From NCBI GenBank assembly GCA_040219515.1, contig JAVJSI010000014.1:310001-374000 (forward strand): a DNA stretch of 64,000 bases. Reading direction: 5' to 3'. Shown here one piece after another: positions 34,135-42,600 of the stretch. Under the pieces are notes generated by a model. The model had not been told where the DNA came from. It ran no database searches and saw only the letters and a list, made by a program, of their open reading frames with translations. Numbering within the stretch: position 1 is the stretch's first letter; every line of letters begins with the position of its first letter. The translations under genes were made by a program, and so were the position numbers. Source of the stretch: Acidimicrobiales bacterium (GTDB taxonomy: Bacteria > Actinomycetota > Acidimicrobiia > Acidimicrobiales > Aldehydirespiratoraceae).

Positions 34135-34664
34135 GCGCGGTCGTCGCCCTTCTCGACGACGCCGAGATTCCTCACATGCTGGCGGGTTCGATGGCGAGCA
34201 CGTTTCATGGGGAGCCGAGGATGACCCGTGATGTCGACATGGTCATCGATCCAACCGTCGAGTCGATCGAGCGGTTCGTGGCCGCCCTCGATCGGTCTCG
34301 GTACTACGTGGACGATGCTGTTGAGGCGGTTCGTAGCCGCGACATGTGCAACGTGATCGACACCGAGACGGGTTGGAAGGTCGATCTGATTGTGCGCAAG
34401 GACCGCCCGTTCAGCCGCGAGGAGTTCGATCGACGCCAGCCGGCGGTCGTCGGTGGGGTGGAGCTGTTCATTGCCACCGCGGAGGACACCGTTCTCGCGA
34501 AGTTGGAGTGGCGGGCCCGTTCGGATTCCGAGCGTCAGTTCCGCGACGTGGTCGCCGTCCTGGCTGCGCAGGACCTCGACACGGTCTACTTGCAGCGCTG
34601 GGCCGCAGAGCTGGGAGTCGCCGACTCGCTCAACGAAGCGTTGGCTGCAGCGGGCAAAGCCTAG
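34116..34664 (+). CDS. MNT-fold nucleotidyltransferase-like protein, module 1
   Basis: A 182-aa protein. LAGSMASTFHGEPRMTRDVD gives the nucleotidyltransferase GS-x10-D-x-D pattern, and ETGWKVDLIVRKDRPFSREE supplies the third acid. The AbiEii/DUF6036-like set of such proteins includes antitoxins and toxins that add nucleotides to tRNA or proteins. The gene at 42828 is a close paralogue. The ATG is embedded in the end of the partner gene. Confidence 0.75.
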   Translation: MQFEFLSAVVALLDDAEIPHMLAGSMASTFHGEPRMTRDVDMVIDPTVESIERFVAALDRSRYYVDDAVEAVRSRDMCNVIDTETGWKVDLIVRKDRPFSREEFDRRQPAVVGGVELFIATAEDTVLAKLEWRARSDSERQFRDVVAVLAAQDLDTVYLQRWAAELGVADSLNEALAAAGKA

Positions 34665-34721
34665 GTCCCGCCGCGCCAGGCCAAGAAGCCGAGTCAGATT
34701 GTGGCCGAATGCCGACGTCCG

Positions 34722-34743
34722 TGACCCGTTCTTCGGACGAGAA
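34722..34743. repeat. Dispersed dyad repeat, copy 5
   Basis: TGACCCGTTCTTCGGACGAG followed by AA, 57 bp after the stop of the first nucleotidyltransferase gene. Confidence 0.45.
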
Positions 34744-34833
34744 GATCGGCGTCGCAAGAGTTGTAGGTGTCGTCTGCGTCCTCGGTGGCATCTCGCGTTC
34801 GGCTACGAACAGCGACTGGCTACGTCCCGTTCG

Positions 34834-35361
34834 TCATCCCAGGCTGCGCTCCATGAATCGCCAGTTGTGATGAAGCTCACTGGGCACCTCCGCATCGTCA
34901 TAGATGGGCCGGTCCCGGAATCCCTCGGACTCGTAGAGCCGATGTGCCGACGTCATGAACGGCCCGGAATCGAGTTGCATGCTCGTGTAGCCGAACGACT
35001 CCGCATCGGAGATCAGCCGCTTCACGATGGTTATTCCCAACCCGCCGCCACGTTGATCCGGCCGCACGAACACCCGCTTCATCTCGGATGCTCCCGAGCT
35101 CGTACGACGCACCCCTCCCATGCCGACGGCCCGCCCGTCGTTGCGAACGATGTAGAACACCCCCTCCGGTGGCTCGGCTGCACACAGTTTGTCGAGCGTT
35201 TCGGCCACGTAATCGTGGATCGGCTGTCCCAGTAGCGATGGCAGGGTCATCCCGAAATCGCGTCGGATGTTCGCATCGAGCCAGTCGAGGTACTCGACGT
35301 TGAGTTCCGTCAGCACGGCGTGATCTCGGCGGGCGTCAGCCGGTTCGAATGTGATTGCCAT
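34834..35361 (-). CDS. GNAT-family N-acetyltransferase
   Basis: A 175-aa protein. FYIVRNDGRAVGMGGVRR is GNAT strand beta 4 with its preceding turn, and EMKRVFVRPDQRGGGLGITI carries the acetyl-CoA-binding R/Q-xx-G-x-G/A loop. YESEGFRDRPIY is the usual C-terminal motif. It acetylates an unknown amine from acetyl-CoA in the cytoplasm. ATG 35361 is chosen over the upstream ATG at 35472 because the protein-like sequence begins there. Confidence 0.8.
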   Translation of the reverse strand: MAITFEPADARRDHAVLTELNVEYLDWLDANIRRDFGMTLPSLLGQPIHDYVAETLDKLCAAEPPEGVFYIVRNDGRAVGMGGVRRTSSGASEMKRVFVRPDQRGGGLGITIVKRLISDAESFGYTSMQLDSGPFMTSAHRLYESEGFRDRPIYDDAEVPSELHHNWRFMERSLG

Positions 35362-35634
35362 ACGACGCCCCGGCATTTCTTGTCGAGCACTGAATCTCCG
35401 GAAGGCAATCTTCGCGTGAATCTGCCGTTGTAGCGCGATCATTCGATGTTCGGCGGGCAGAAGCGTCATCACGAGGAACGCCCGAGACGATCTGGGACTG
35501 GGCCGCGAACTGAGATCCGTCGGAACCCCTCGTGCCCGATGTGGCGAGACTCGTCTTGGCTCGAGAACGTCTCTGACGCATTCGCTGTGGAAGAACCTGC
35601 GTCGGCGGCCGCTGCTCCGGTGCAGAGTGGCCGG

Positions 35635-36963
35635 TCAGCGGCCGCCGAGGGCGAGGTCGTGCAGCATGCGTTCGGCGACGTCGCGGCGGGCCCGGGTCGG
35701 GCGGGAGTTCGCAATGCCGACGAACTGGCGAACGGTGCCGTTGCGAAGCTCCAGCGCGGCCACGAGAGTGTCGCGTTCCTCGAGGCCGACCACGACCGAG
35801 TGGCCACTGCGCACCGCTCCCGCGTAGTCGGCGAGGCAGTTCGACAACCGCCGACCCCACCGCGTCAGCTCCACCGGGTCACCGGGCAGGACCAGCCGGT
35901 GTTCGCCGAGTCGATAGCCGTGGGCGATCTCGATGGTCGGCGGATAGACGAACCCGTCGGTGCCGCCCGGGCCGTCATTCGGTGCGATGAGGGGAACGGC
36001 GGGGAGGGGGTCCGGCGCGGGAGCGGGAGCGGGCGCCGCGGCGATGACGGGGGCCCGGCGAACTCGCAGTTCTCGTCGCGGCACCGGTTCGGGGTGCTCG
36101 AGCGGTACGGCCACCGCGGTCTGGCGCTCGAGATCGACGACGCGACGGGCCAGGGTCAGCTCGGCGACCACCACAAACGGTTCGATGATGGTCAACGACC
36201 GGCGCAGGCGGGTGCAACCGCGCTCGATGCTCAGGGCATCGACGGCGAGGGCGGTCGCGGTCGCCTCGTCGACCGTTCGCCACAGTCGGCGCAACTGTTT
36301 CACGTCGTCGTCGGTCGGCCAGTGCTGCGGCGGCAACCATCGCCCGCCCCCGGCCAGCACCGTGGCCAGGCGCTCCGCAGGGAGGTGGTCGGCCAACGAG
36401 ATGGCGAGCCCGAGCGGGCGCAGGTCCGGCGCCGCCTCCGCCGGGGCACCGTCGCCGGGCATCATCCCCCGGGGCAGCGCGCGGGCTGCGCTGCGGTTGG
36501 CCGTCGGGCCGAGCGCGACCCGGGCTGCTGCGGTGGCCGACTCCGCGCGCAGGGTCGGCGCGGCCCAACGGGGAACGTGGGGAAGAGGTCCGGCGCCGCC
36601 CCGCCGGGCCAGCAAGGCGAGCGGGAACGACAGCGACACGAGCATCGCGTCGAGGTCGCCTCGATCGTTGGCCGGGAGGTCGCCGAACCCCCACCGGGTC
36701 GCCACCTCGAACAGCGCGCCGGCCACGCCGTTGCACCACCGATTCGGGTCCTCTCGCCGAGTCCGCGCCTCGCGGCGCAGCATGGTCGGCACCGTTCCGG
36801 GCTGGGTGCTGACATCGATGCAGCGATCGCCGCCGAGCATCAGGACCCCGACGTGCACGCCGCCGTCGCGCCGGTCGACGCGCGCGACCGGGCGGCCGAC
36901 GATGGCGATTTCCAGTCGATCGTCCGATGGGGTCGCTGAAAGAGAAGGAGTGATCACAGGCAT
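35635..36963 (-). CDS. Hypothetical protein with PcfJ-like C-terminus
   Basis: A 442-aa Ala/Arg/Pro-rich protein. The C-terminal segment LTRWGRRLSNCLADYAGAVR followed by SVVVGLEERDTLVAALELRN and QFVGIANSRPT resembles the PcfJ-like domain (a Cys-containing helix, then beta strands ending in a Gln/Asn turn) found in mobile-element proteins. The rest is unassigned, with an Ala/Pro linker around residues 315-330. The function is unknown. Confidence 0.55.
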   Translation of the reverse strand: MPVITPSLSATPSDDRLEIAIVGRPVARVDRRDGGVHVGVLMLGGDRCIDVSTQPGTVPTMLRREARTRREDPNRWCNGVAGALFEVATRWGFGDLPANDRGDLDAMLVSLSFPLALLARRGGAGPLPHVPRWAAPTLRAESATAAARVALGPTANRSAARALPRGMMPGDGAPAEAAPDLRPLGLAISLADHLPAERLATVLAGGGRWLPPQHWPTDDDVKQLRRLWRTVDEATATALAVDALSIERGCTRLRRSLTIIEPFVVVAELTLARRVVDLERQTAVAVPLEHPEPVPRRELRVRRAPVIAAAPAPAPAPDPLPAVPLIAPNDGPGGTDGFVYPPTIEIAHGYRLGEHRLVLPGDPVELTRWGRRLSNCLADYAGAVRSGHSVVVGLEERDTLVAALELRNGTVRQFVGIANSRPTRARRDVAERMLHDLALGGR

Positions 36964-37102
36964 GAGGAGGGCCGGTCCCGCATCCGGTTCGACCCATACA
37001 AGTGTTCGCCCGACCTGCCGTCAAGCGCGTACGGCTTCGGCGGACCGTTGTCACAGGGGTCGACTACACATTCCGTCTCGATCCCGAACCGGAGGCGCTG
37101 CC

Positions 37103-37435
37103 ATGGACGACGACGAACACCCACCCGACATCAACCCCACCATGAGCTTCTCGCTCTTCGACACCGAACACGACGGCTGCGGGATGCAGCTCTGCTTCCT
37201 CGATCCGGACGCAATGGAACCCTTGGCAGAGATTCGCTTCGATGATCCGGCAGCCCTGGCCGCCACGCTCGAGGCGACGATGTCGGCACTGAAGATCCTT
37301 CTCACGGCACGACAACACGGCTTCCATGCCGCCATCGAGGCGCACGGCCTCGCTGCGGCCATCGAGATCCCGGATCTCACCGGCGTGGAGCTGACGGTCG
37401 AGGACATCCTGGAGGCCCGGCCGGGCGAGACCTGA
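37103..37435 (+). CDS. Hypothetical protein
   Basis: A 110-aa acidic soluble protein, MDDDEHPPDINPTMSFSLFD and onward, with a beta-rich first half (MQLCFLDPDAMEPLAEIRF) and helical second half (ALAATLEATMSALKILLTAR). GGAGG at 37091-37095 supports the ATG at 37103. No family recognised. Convergent with the nrtR-like gene. Confidence 0.6.
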   Translation: MDDDEHPPDINPTMSFSLFDTEHDGCGMQLCFLDPDAMEPLAEIRFDDPAALAATLEATMSALKILLTARQHGFHAAIEAHGLAAAIEIPDLTGVELTVEDILEARPGET

Positions 37436-37448
37436 GCAGGCCGAGAGA

Positions 37449-38171
37449 TCAATCCCTGCGTTCGCGCCGGATCGGCGACTCGAGTCGCCTGAGCGAGGGT
37501 TGGCTGGAGAACAGCTCGGCCGGTCGGCCCGTGCCGCGCTCGTCGAACGAGCCGGTGGGCCGGAGCCAACCGGGGACCTTGCGGACCTTTCGTTGGAAGT
37601 TGCCCGGCTCGAGTTCGGTGTCCCACACGATCTCGTACACGCGTCGGAGGTCGCTGATGCGGAACTCGTCGGTCCAGAACGTGGTGGCGATGGTGGTGTC
37701 CTCGAGTCGGTCACGCAGCGCCTCCAGCGCGTCGATGACGATGCGACGGTGGTCGAAGGCGAGCTCGACCCGGCCCTCGATCACGTCGTCGACCCCGATC
37801 AGATCGGCGTGCGCTGCGTCGGTGCCGGCCCGAGGGTCGGGGACCGCGGCCATGATCGCCCACCAGGCCACCGTCACCACCCGCATGCGGGGGTCGCGGT
37901 CGGGGGCGCCGTAGGCACCGAGCTGGGCGAGATGGCTCGGTCCGGTGTCGACACCGGTCTCCTCGACGAGCTCGCGGCGGGCCGCGTCCTCGAGGTCTTC
38001 GTCGACGTGGACGAAGCCGCCCGGAAGCGCCCACGACCGCTCGAACGGGGGAGCGCCCCGCTGCACGAGCACGAGCTGCAGACGGTCGTCACGGATGGTG
38101 AAGACCACCAGGTCAACCGTGACGGCGAACGGTGGGAACGCTGCGGGGTCGTAGTCCTCGCCGTCGGCCAT
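37449..38171 (-). CDS. NrtR-like Nudix/winged-helix transcriptional regulator
   Basis: A 240-aa protein. The N-terminal Nudix domain has an intact box (GGFVHVDEDLEDAARREL continuing VEETGV), matching G-x5-E-x7-R-E-U-x-E-E-x-G-U, so ADP-ribose pyrophosphohydrolase activity is possible. The C-terminal part (TTFWTDEFRISDLRRVYEIV) is the NrtR winged helix. NrtR-type proteins sense ADP-ribose-type ligands and repress NAD-related genes. It is divergent from the ADP-ribosylglycohydrolase operon across a 174-bp region with a candidate operator. Its own start is leaderless: TAGGGT, six bases, ATG. Repression of both directions by its product is the natural guess. Confidence 0.8.
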   Translation of the reverse strand: MADGEDYDPAAFPPFAVTVDLVVFTIRDDRLQLVLVQRGAPPFERSWALPGGFVHVDEDLEDAARRELVEETGVDTGPSHLAQLGAYGAPDRDPRMRVVTVAWWAIMAAVPDPRAGTDAAHADLIGVDDVIEGRVELAFDHRRIVIDALEALRDRLEDTTIATTFWTDEFRISDLRRVYEIVWDTELEPGNFQRKVRKVPGWLRPTGSFDERGTGRPAELFSSQPSLRRLESPIRRERRD

Positions 38172-38177
38172 CCCGAC

Positions 38178-38183
38178 ACCCTA
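38178..38183 (-). promoter_or_regulatory. -10 box of the nrtR-like gene (TAGGGT, leaderless)
   Basis: Minus strand TAGGGT, six bases (GTCGGG), then ATG at 38171. Same hexamer and spacing as for the lipoprotein at 2351. Confidence 0.5.
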
Positions 38184-38198
38184 CCATTTCGTATCAGT

Positions 38199-38238
38199 TT
38201 GACAAGAACATCCATCTCTTGATATTGTCGTATCGACA
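38199..38238 (+). promoter_or_regulatory. Promoter and candidate NrtR-like operator of the ADP-ribose operon
   Basis: TTGACA at 38199-38204, 18 bases, TATTGT at 38223-38228 is a good sigma70-type promoter reading towards the operon. A near-perfect palindrome, TGTCGTATCGACA (38226-38238; arms TGTCG/CGACA), overlaps the -10. A related half (CGTATCAGTTTGACA) lies at 38190-38204 over the -35. A dimeric repressor bound here would block the polymerase. Confidence 0.55.
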
Positions 38239-38345
38239 CAAAGGGCGGCGGATGCCCTCGTGGCCAGTGCGCCCGAGTCACGACCAAGCCGTACATCTCT
38301 CATGGACGCACCCGAACCCGACCTCAGAACCCCTGGAGCAAGACT

Positions 38346-40109
38346 GTGAACACCACCGACATCGACACCCAACTCACCAACCGGGGCCTTCTCCCCACCG
38401 GATCGGCCGGACCCCGCTCGACCGCCTTCATCGCCGCCGCCGACGCCCCCACTGCGGACCGGTTCCGTGGCGCCCTGCTCGGCTCGGCCTGCGGCGACGC
38501 CCTCGGCCGCCCGGCCGAAGGCAGCTCACCGTCCCGCATCAAGGCCCGCCACGGACAGATCCGTGAGTTCATGCCGTGGCGCGGCTGGAACGGGGGACCG
38601 GTCGGCACCTTCACCGACGACACCCAGCTCACCCTGTGGACCGCCCGGGCGATCCTCGACGCCGGCGACGAACACCCCGCCGACTTCGGCCGGACCCTCG
38701 TCGACCGCCTCGATGCCATCCGCGGGATCGGCCGGGCCACCCGCCAGTCGATCATCCGTCAACGCGACGGCAAGGACTGGTGGCAGGCCGGCGTGCCCTC
38801 GGCCGGCAACGGCGTGGCCATGCGGGTGGCCCCGCTCGGGCTCGCATTCGGCGATGACCTCACCGCCCTGCGCCGCGAGACGGCCCGCAACGCCGTGGTC
38901 ACCCACGCCGACCGCCTCGCCGTGGCCTCCGGCATCGTCCAGGCCTACGCCGTCGCCCGCCTCACCCGCACCGCCTCCGGCACGCTCGACCCGAAGGCAT
39001 TCCTAGCCGAGCTGGTCGACGTGCTCGAGGGCTTCGACGATGCCGGCGCCACCGAGCGCCGCCCCGACGCCGGGCCCGACCCGGTCCGTCTCGTCGATCG
39101 CATCGCCGAGCTCGCCGACATGCTCGCCCTCACGCCGTCGGAGGCCTTCGCCCGGACCCACAACGGCGCGTTCGTTCTCGAATCGCTCCCGGCTGCGATC
39201 TGGTCCTTCCTGGCCAATGCCGATGATCCCGAGGAGGCGATTGTCGTGGCGGTCAATGGCGGCTACGACGCCGACACCGTCGCCGCCATGACCGGCGCTA
39301 TGGCCGGCGCCTACCACGGCGAGACCGGCCTGCCCGACCGCTGGCTCGACGACCTCGAGGCCGCCGGCGACATCCGGGCCATGGCCGACCGACTCCACCG
39401 CGAGTTCGTGTCCGGCACACCGACCACGGCCACCGACGTCGCCTCGGCCGCCGACGCCGACCGCGTCCATGTCGCCGTCCTGCTCGACCGCAGCGGCTCG
39501 ATGAGCTCGATCGCCGACGACACCATCGGCGGCTTCAACACCTTCGTCGCCCAACAGCGCGAGCTTCCCGGCGAGTGCCGGATCACGCTCGTGCAGTTCG
39601 ACGGCCTCGACCCCCAGGCCGTGGTGGCCGACGCGGTCCCCGTTGCCAAGATCGCCGACCTCGACGAGCGCACCTACCAGCCCCGCGGCAGCACACCGCT
39701 GCTCGACGCCCTCGGCACGCTCATCGAGACGATCGACCGGCGTACGACCGCCGACCCCGACGAGTTCCAGCTCGTCGCCGTCATCACCGACGGCCAGGAG
39801 AACGCCAGCAGCCGCTTCACCCGGGACCGCATCGCCGACATGGTCAAGGCCCGCAGCGACGCCGGCTGGGCGTTCGTCTTCCTCGGGGCCAACATCGACA
39901 GCTTCGGCGAAGCCCGCACCATGGGCATGCGCCACGGCCAGGCCGCCGACTGGGACCACACCGGCGACGGCGTGCGCGACGGCTTCGCCATGCTCGCCGA
40001 ATCCAGCATCGCCGTGCGCGGCGCCGGTCGAGCGGTGAGGCACGCCATGAAGGACCGTCTTCTCGACGACGTCCGGGCCGAACGCAAGCGCAAGAGCCGC
40101 TCCCGCTGA
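38346..40109 (+). CDS. ADP-ribosylglycohydrolase fused to a von Willebrand factor A domain
   Basis: A 587-aa fusion. Residues about 35-355 are an ARH/DraG-type ADP-ribosylglycohydrolase: FRGALLGSACGDALGRPAEG, the metal-binding GTFTDDTQLTLW, and AVNGGYDADTVAAMTGAMAG with the C-terminal ADT metal ligands. Residues about 375-560 are a vWA domain with a MIDAS motif (VLLDRSGSMSS) and a later TDGQE. ARH enzymes remove ADP-ribose from protein, DNA or RNA; the vWA part would recruit partners. GTG start at 38346. First gene of an operon whose next gene begins 26 bp on. Confidence 0.85.
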   Translation: MNTTDIDTQLTNRGLLPTGSAGPRSTAFIAAADAPTADRFRGALLGSACGDALGRPAEGSSPSRIKARHGQIREFMPWRGWNGGPVGTFTDDTQLTLWTARAILDAGDEHPADFGRTLVDRLDAIRGIGRATRQSIIRQRDGKDWWQAGVPSAGNGVAMRVAPLGLAFGDDLTALRRETARNAVVTHADRLAVASGIVQAYAVARLTRTASGTLDPKAFLAELVDVLEGFDDAGATERRPDAGPDPVRLVDRIAELADMLALTPSEAFARTHNGAFVLESLPAAIWSFLANADDPEEAIVVAVNGGYDADTVAAMTGAMAGAYHGETGLPDRWLDDLEAAGDIRAMADRLHREFVSGTPTTATDVASAADADRVHVAVLLDRSGSMSSIADDTIGGFNTFVAQQRELPGECRITLVQFDGLDPQAVVADAVPVAKIADLDERTYQPRGSTPLLDALGTLIETIDRRTTADPDEFQLVAVITDGQENASSRFTRDRIADMVKARSDAGWAFVFLGANIDSFGEARTMGMRHGQAADWDHTGDGVRDGFAMLAESSIAVRGAGRAVRHAMKDRLLDDVRAERKRKSRSR

Positions 40110-40135
40110 GCGGCCCGCAGAAAAGGAACACCACC

Positions 40136-41029
40136 ATCAAAATCTTCTACGACGACCACTACATCGCGGCCGAGTACGCCTTCGACACCACTCGCAAGGC
40201 CCTCCGAATCGCCGAGACCATCCGCACCCGCGAACCCGCCGGCGTGGAACTGCTCGAGCCACCCACCGACGCCGTCGCCGCAGCCGCCGCGGGCATCTAC
40301 CACCTCCACGACGCCGACTATGTCGAAGCCCTGCGAACCGGAGTCGACCAGTACCTGGCCGAATCCCAGGGCTTCGACTGGTGTTCCGGCATCTGGACCA
40401 TGGCCGTCCACACCACCGCCGGTGTGATTGCGGCGACCGACGCGGCCCTCGACGACGGTGTCGCCGGATCGCTCTCGTCGGGGCTGCACCATGCGCGACC
40501 CGAACAGGGCGCCGGATTCTGCACTGTCAACGGACTCGCAGTGGCCGCGGCTCGCCTCGTCGCCGACGACCTGCAAGTGGTCGTACTCGATCTCGACGCC
40601 CACTGCGGCGGAGGAACCGCAGCCATGATTGCCCACCACGACCTGACCGACTCGGTTCGCCAGTTCGACCTGTCGACCAACATCTTCGACGGCTACGACC
40701 ACGTCGGCCCCCACGACCGCCTCGTCGTGGTCCGACGAGGCGACGACGACTACATCGTCGCCGTCGCCGGGATGCTCGACGAAATCGACTGGGCGGGCAC
40801 CGACATCGTCCTCTACAACGCCGGCGTCGACATCCACCCCGGCTTCAGTCGCCTCACCGTGACCGTGCGCGAACGGATGGTGTTCGAACGCGCCGCCGCC
40901 GAGCAGACACCGATCGCCTGGGTCCTGGCCGGCGGCTACACGGCCGGCATCACCATGGAGCAGCTCGTCGACGTCCACTGGCAGACCATCGACGCAGCAG
41001 CCACCAACCACCGAAAGGCAACCACATGA
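40136..41029 (+). CDS. Histone-deacetylase-like amidohydrolase, apparent ATC start
   Basis: A 297-aa protein of the HDAC/acetylpolyamine amidohydrolase family: SSGLHHARPEQGAGFCTVNG (the His pair and gating Gly-rich segment), LDLDAHCGGGTAAM (zinc-binding DxD/H), YNAGVDIHP and WVLAGGYT. Substrates could be acetyl-lysine, acetylpolyamines or O-acetyl-ADP-ribose; in an ADP-ribose operon the last is attractive. The natural N-terminus is [I]KIFYDDHYIAAEYAFD, where the first codon is ATC at 40136, eight bases after AAAAGGA. No ATG, GTG or TTG lies near. The stop overlaps the next ATG by four bases. Confidence 0.82.
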   Translation: MKIFYDDHYIAAEYAFDTTRKALRIAETIRTREPAGVELLEPPTDAVAAAAAGIYHLHDADYVEALRTGVDQYLAESQGFDWCSGIWTMAVHTTAGVIAATDAALDDGVAGSLSSGLHHARPEQGAGFCTVNGLAVAAARLVADDLQVVVLDLDAHCGGGTAAMIAHHDLTDSVRQFDLSTNIFDGYDHVGPHDRLVVVRRGDDDYIVAVAGMLDEIDWAGTDIVLYNAGVDIHPGFSRLTVTVRERMVFERAAAEQTPIAWVLAGGYTAGITMEQLVDVHWQTIDAAATNHRKATT

Positions 41030-41511
41030 CCGAAGCAGTGACCGGACGCCGACCGGTGTCGGACGCATGGCCGGGATTCCACGAACGCCTCACCGAGGCC
41101 CTGCGAGCGCTCGAGGAGGACCAGTTCCTCAACCTCAACGTGAAGTGCAGGAACCGTTTCGTGCAGTTCGCTGCCCAGGGCTACTTCGGCATGCGGGCCG
41201 AAACGGTCGGCAACGCCTACCTCGAAGGCCCCGAGCGGCTGAGCATCGAGGACATCGCGATACTGCGTGCGCTCGGCTGGAACGACCCGACCTCGGGCCC
41301 GGGCGTCGTCCCGCAGGCCGACCCCGACGGATCGCCCAATCACTACCTGGAATGGGCGCCGCCTCTCGACCACGCCGAGATCGCCGAGCTCGCCGTGCGG
41401 ACCCTCCTCGAGATCCACGACGTCGCCCATCCCGGCTGGCTCACCTACCGTGCCTTCCACTCCGAAGGGCAGGAGATCCTCCTGCCCGGACTGGGGCTGA
41501 AGCCGGAGTGA
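41026..41511 (+). CDS. TY-Chap-domain protein
   Basis: A 161-aa protein, MTEAVTGRRPVSDAWPGFHE and onward. RFVQFAAQGYFGMRAETVGN and LSIEDIAILRALGWNDPTSG match the TY-Chap N-terminal domain, a T3SS-chaperone/YbjN-like fold thought to act as a chaperone or adaptor. It overlaps the preceding stop by ATGA and the next gene follows 14 bp later, so it is translated with the enzymes of the operon. Confidence 0.7.
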   Translation: MTEAVTGRRPVSDAWPGFHERLTEALRALEEDQFLNLNVKCRNRFVQFAAQGYFGMRAETVGNAYLEGPERLSIEDIAILRALGWNDPTSGPGVVPQADPDGSPNHYLEWAPPLDHAEIAELAVRTLLEIHDVAHPGWLTYRAFHSEGQEILLPGLGLKPE

Positions 41512-41525
41512 CACAGGGAGACACG

Positions 41526-42485
41526 ATGACCGAGACGATCGAGGGCTACGACGTGATCGGCGACGTACACGGCCATGCCGACAAGCTCGTCGCCCTCCTC
41601 GAGAGGATGGGCTACGAGGCACGCGCCGGCGTGTGGACGCATCCGGACCGCCAGGCGATCTTCGTCGGCGACCTCATTGACCGAGGTCCGAAACAGGTCG
41701 AGACCGTCGCCATCGCGCGATCGATGGTCGACGCCGGCACGGCGCAGATCGTCCTCGGCAACCACGAGTTCAATGCCATCGCTTGGGCGACTCGTGACCC
41801 AGAGGAGCCCACCGCGTATCTGCGTCGCCACAACAAGAAGAACTACAGACAGCACCAGAGCTATCTCCGTCAAGTCGGTGAGTGGAGCGACCTCCACCAC
41901 GAGCATCTGCGCTGGTTCAGGGAGCTTCCGCTGTGGCTCGACCTCGGCGAGCTTCGGGTCGTCCACGCCTGCTGGGACCCGAAGGCGATGGCCGACATCG
42001 CCGGAATCGTCGGCCCCGCCAACTCCCTCACCGATGAACTCGTCCTCGAGGCATCCCGCGAGGGCAGCGCTGCGCATCACGCGATCGAACACCTGCTCAA
42101 GGGTCCGGAGATCGCGATCCCAGAGCCGTTCGTCGACAAGGACGGTCACGAACGCAACGAGGCCAGACTCAGGTGGTGGCTCGCCGACGCGGCAACGAGC
42201 CTGCGCCGTGCGGCGGTCATCCCCGAACACTCGAAGACCCTCGACGGCCGCGACTACCCGCCGTTGCCTGAGACCCCGATCGACCCGCCGCCCCCGGTCG
42301 AACCGTACGCCGACGACGTCCCAGTGTTCTACGGCCACTACTGGGAGGGCGGTACGCCGGCCATCACCAGCGACCGCACTGCCTGCGTCGACTACAGCGT
42401 CGCCAAAGGCGGGCCGCTCGTCGCCTACCAGTGGCAGCGCGGATCCGTCCTAATCGACGAGCGTTTCGTCGCAACTGCTGCCTGA
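41526..42485 (+). CDS. Calcineurin-like metallophosphoesterase
   Basis: A 319-aa protein. The metallophosphoesterase blocks are complete: YDVIGDVHGHADKL (D-x-H), AIFVGDLIDRGP (GD-xx-DRG), IVLGNHEFN (GNHE), and FYGHYWEGG with the terminal GH. It resembles PrpE/ApaH-type phosphatases and would hydrolyse phosphomonoesters or nucleotide polyphosphates, perhaps an ADP-ribose-derived product in this setting. Last gene of the operon. ACAGGGAGACACG supplies a ribosome binding site. Confidence 0.85.
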   Translation: MTETIEGYDVIGDVHGHADKLVALLERMGYEARAGVWTHPDRQAIFVGDLIDRGPKQVETVAIARSMVDAGTAQIVLGNHEFNAIAWATRDPEEPTAYLRRHNKKNYRQHQSYLRQVGEWSDLHHEHLRWFRELPLWLDLGELRVVHACWDPKAMADIAGIVGPANSLTDELVLEASREGSAAHHAIEHLLKGPEIAIPEPFVDKDGHERNEARLRWWLADAATSLRRAAVIPEHSKTLDGRDYPPLPETPIDPPPPVEPYADDVPVFYGHYWEGGTPAITSDRTACVDYSVAKGGPLVAYQWQRGSVLIDERFVATAA

Positions 42486-42512
42486 ACCTGTCACGAACGC
42501 CAGTCCGAGGCG

Positions 42513-42534
42513 TGACTCGTTCTGCGTCAAAGAA
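42513..42534. repeat. Dispersed dyad repeat, copy 6
   Basis: TGACTCGTTCTGCGTCAAAG followed by AA, 28 bp after the stop of the metallophosphoesterase and 67 bp before the second nucleotidyltransferase module. Confidence 0.45.
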
Positions 42535-42571
42535 GAGGTCGCCCGTCGCAACCGCCGAAGACCTGGCCCCG

Positions 42572-42600
42572 GTGTCGCAGCCGACGTCTACAGTTGGCGC
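42572..42600 (+). promoter_or_regulatory. Leaderless promoter of nucleotidyltransferase module 2
   Basis: GTGTCG at 42572-42577, 11 bases, TACAGT at 42589-42594, six bases, then ATG at 42601. Identical layout to the promoter at 33860-33888. Confidence 0.6.
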
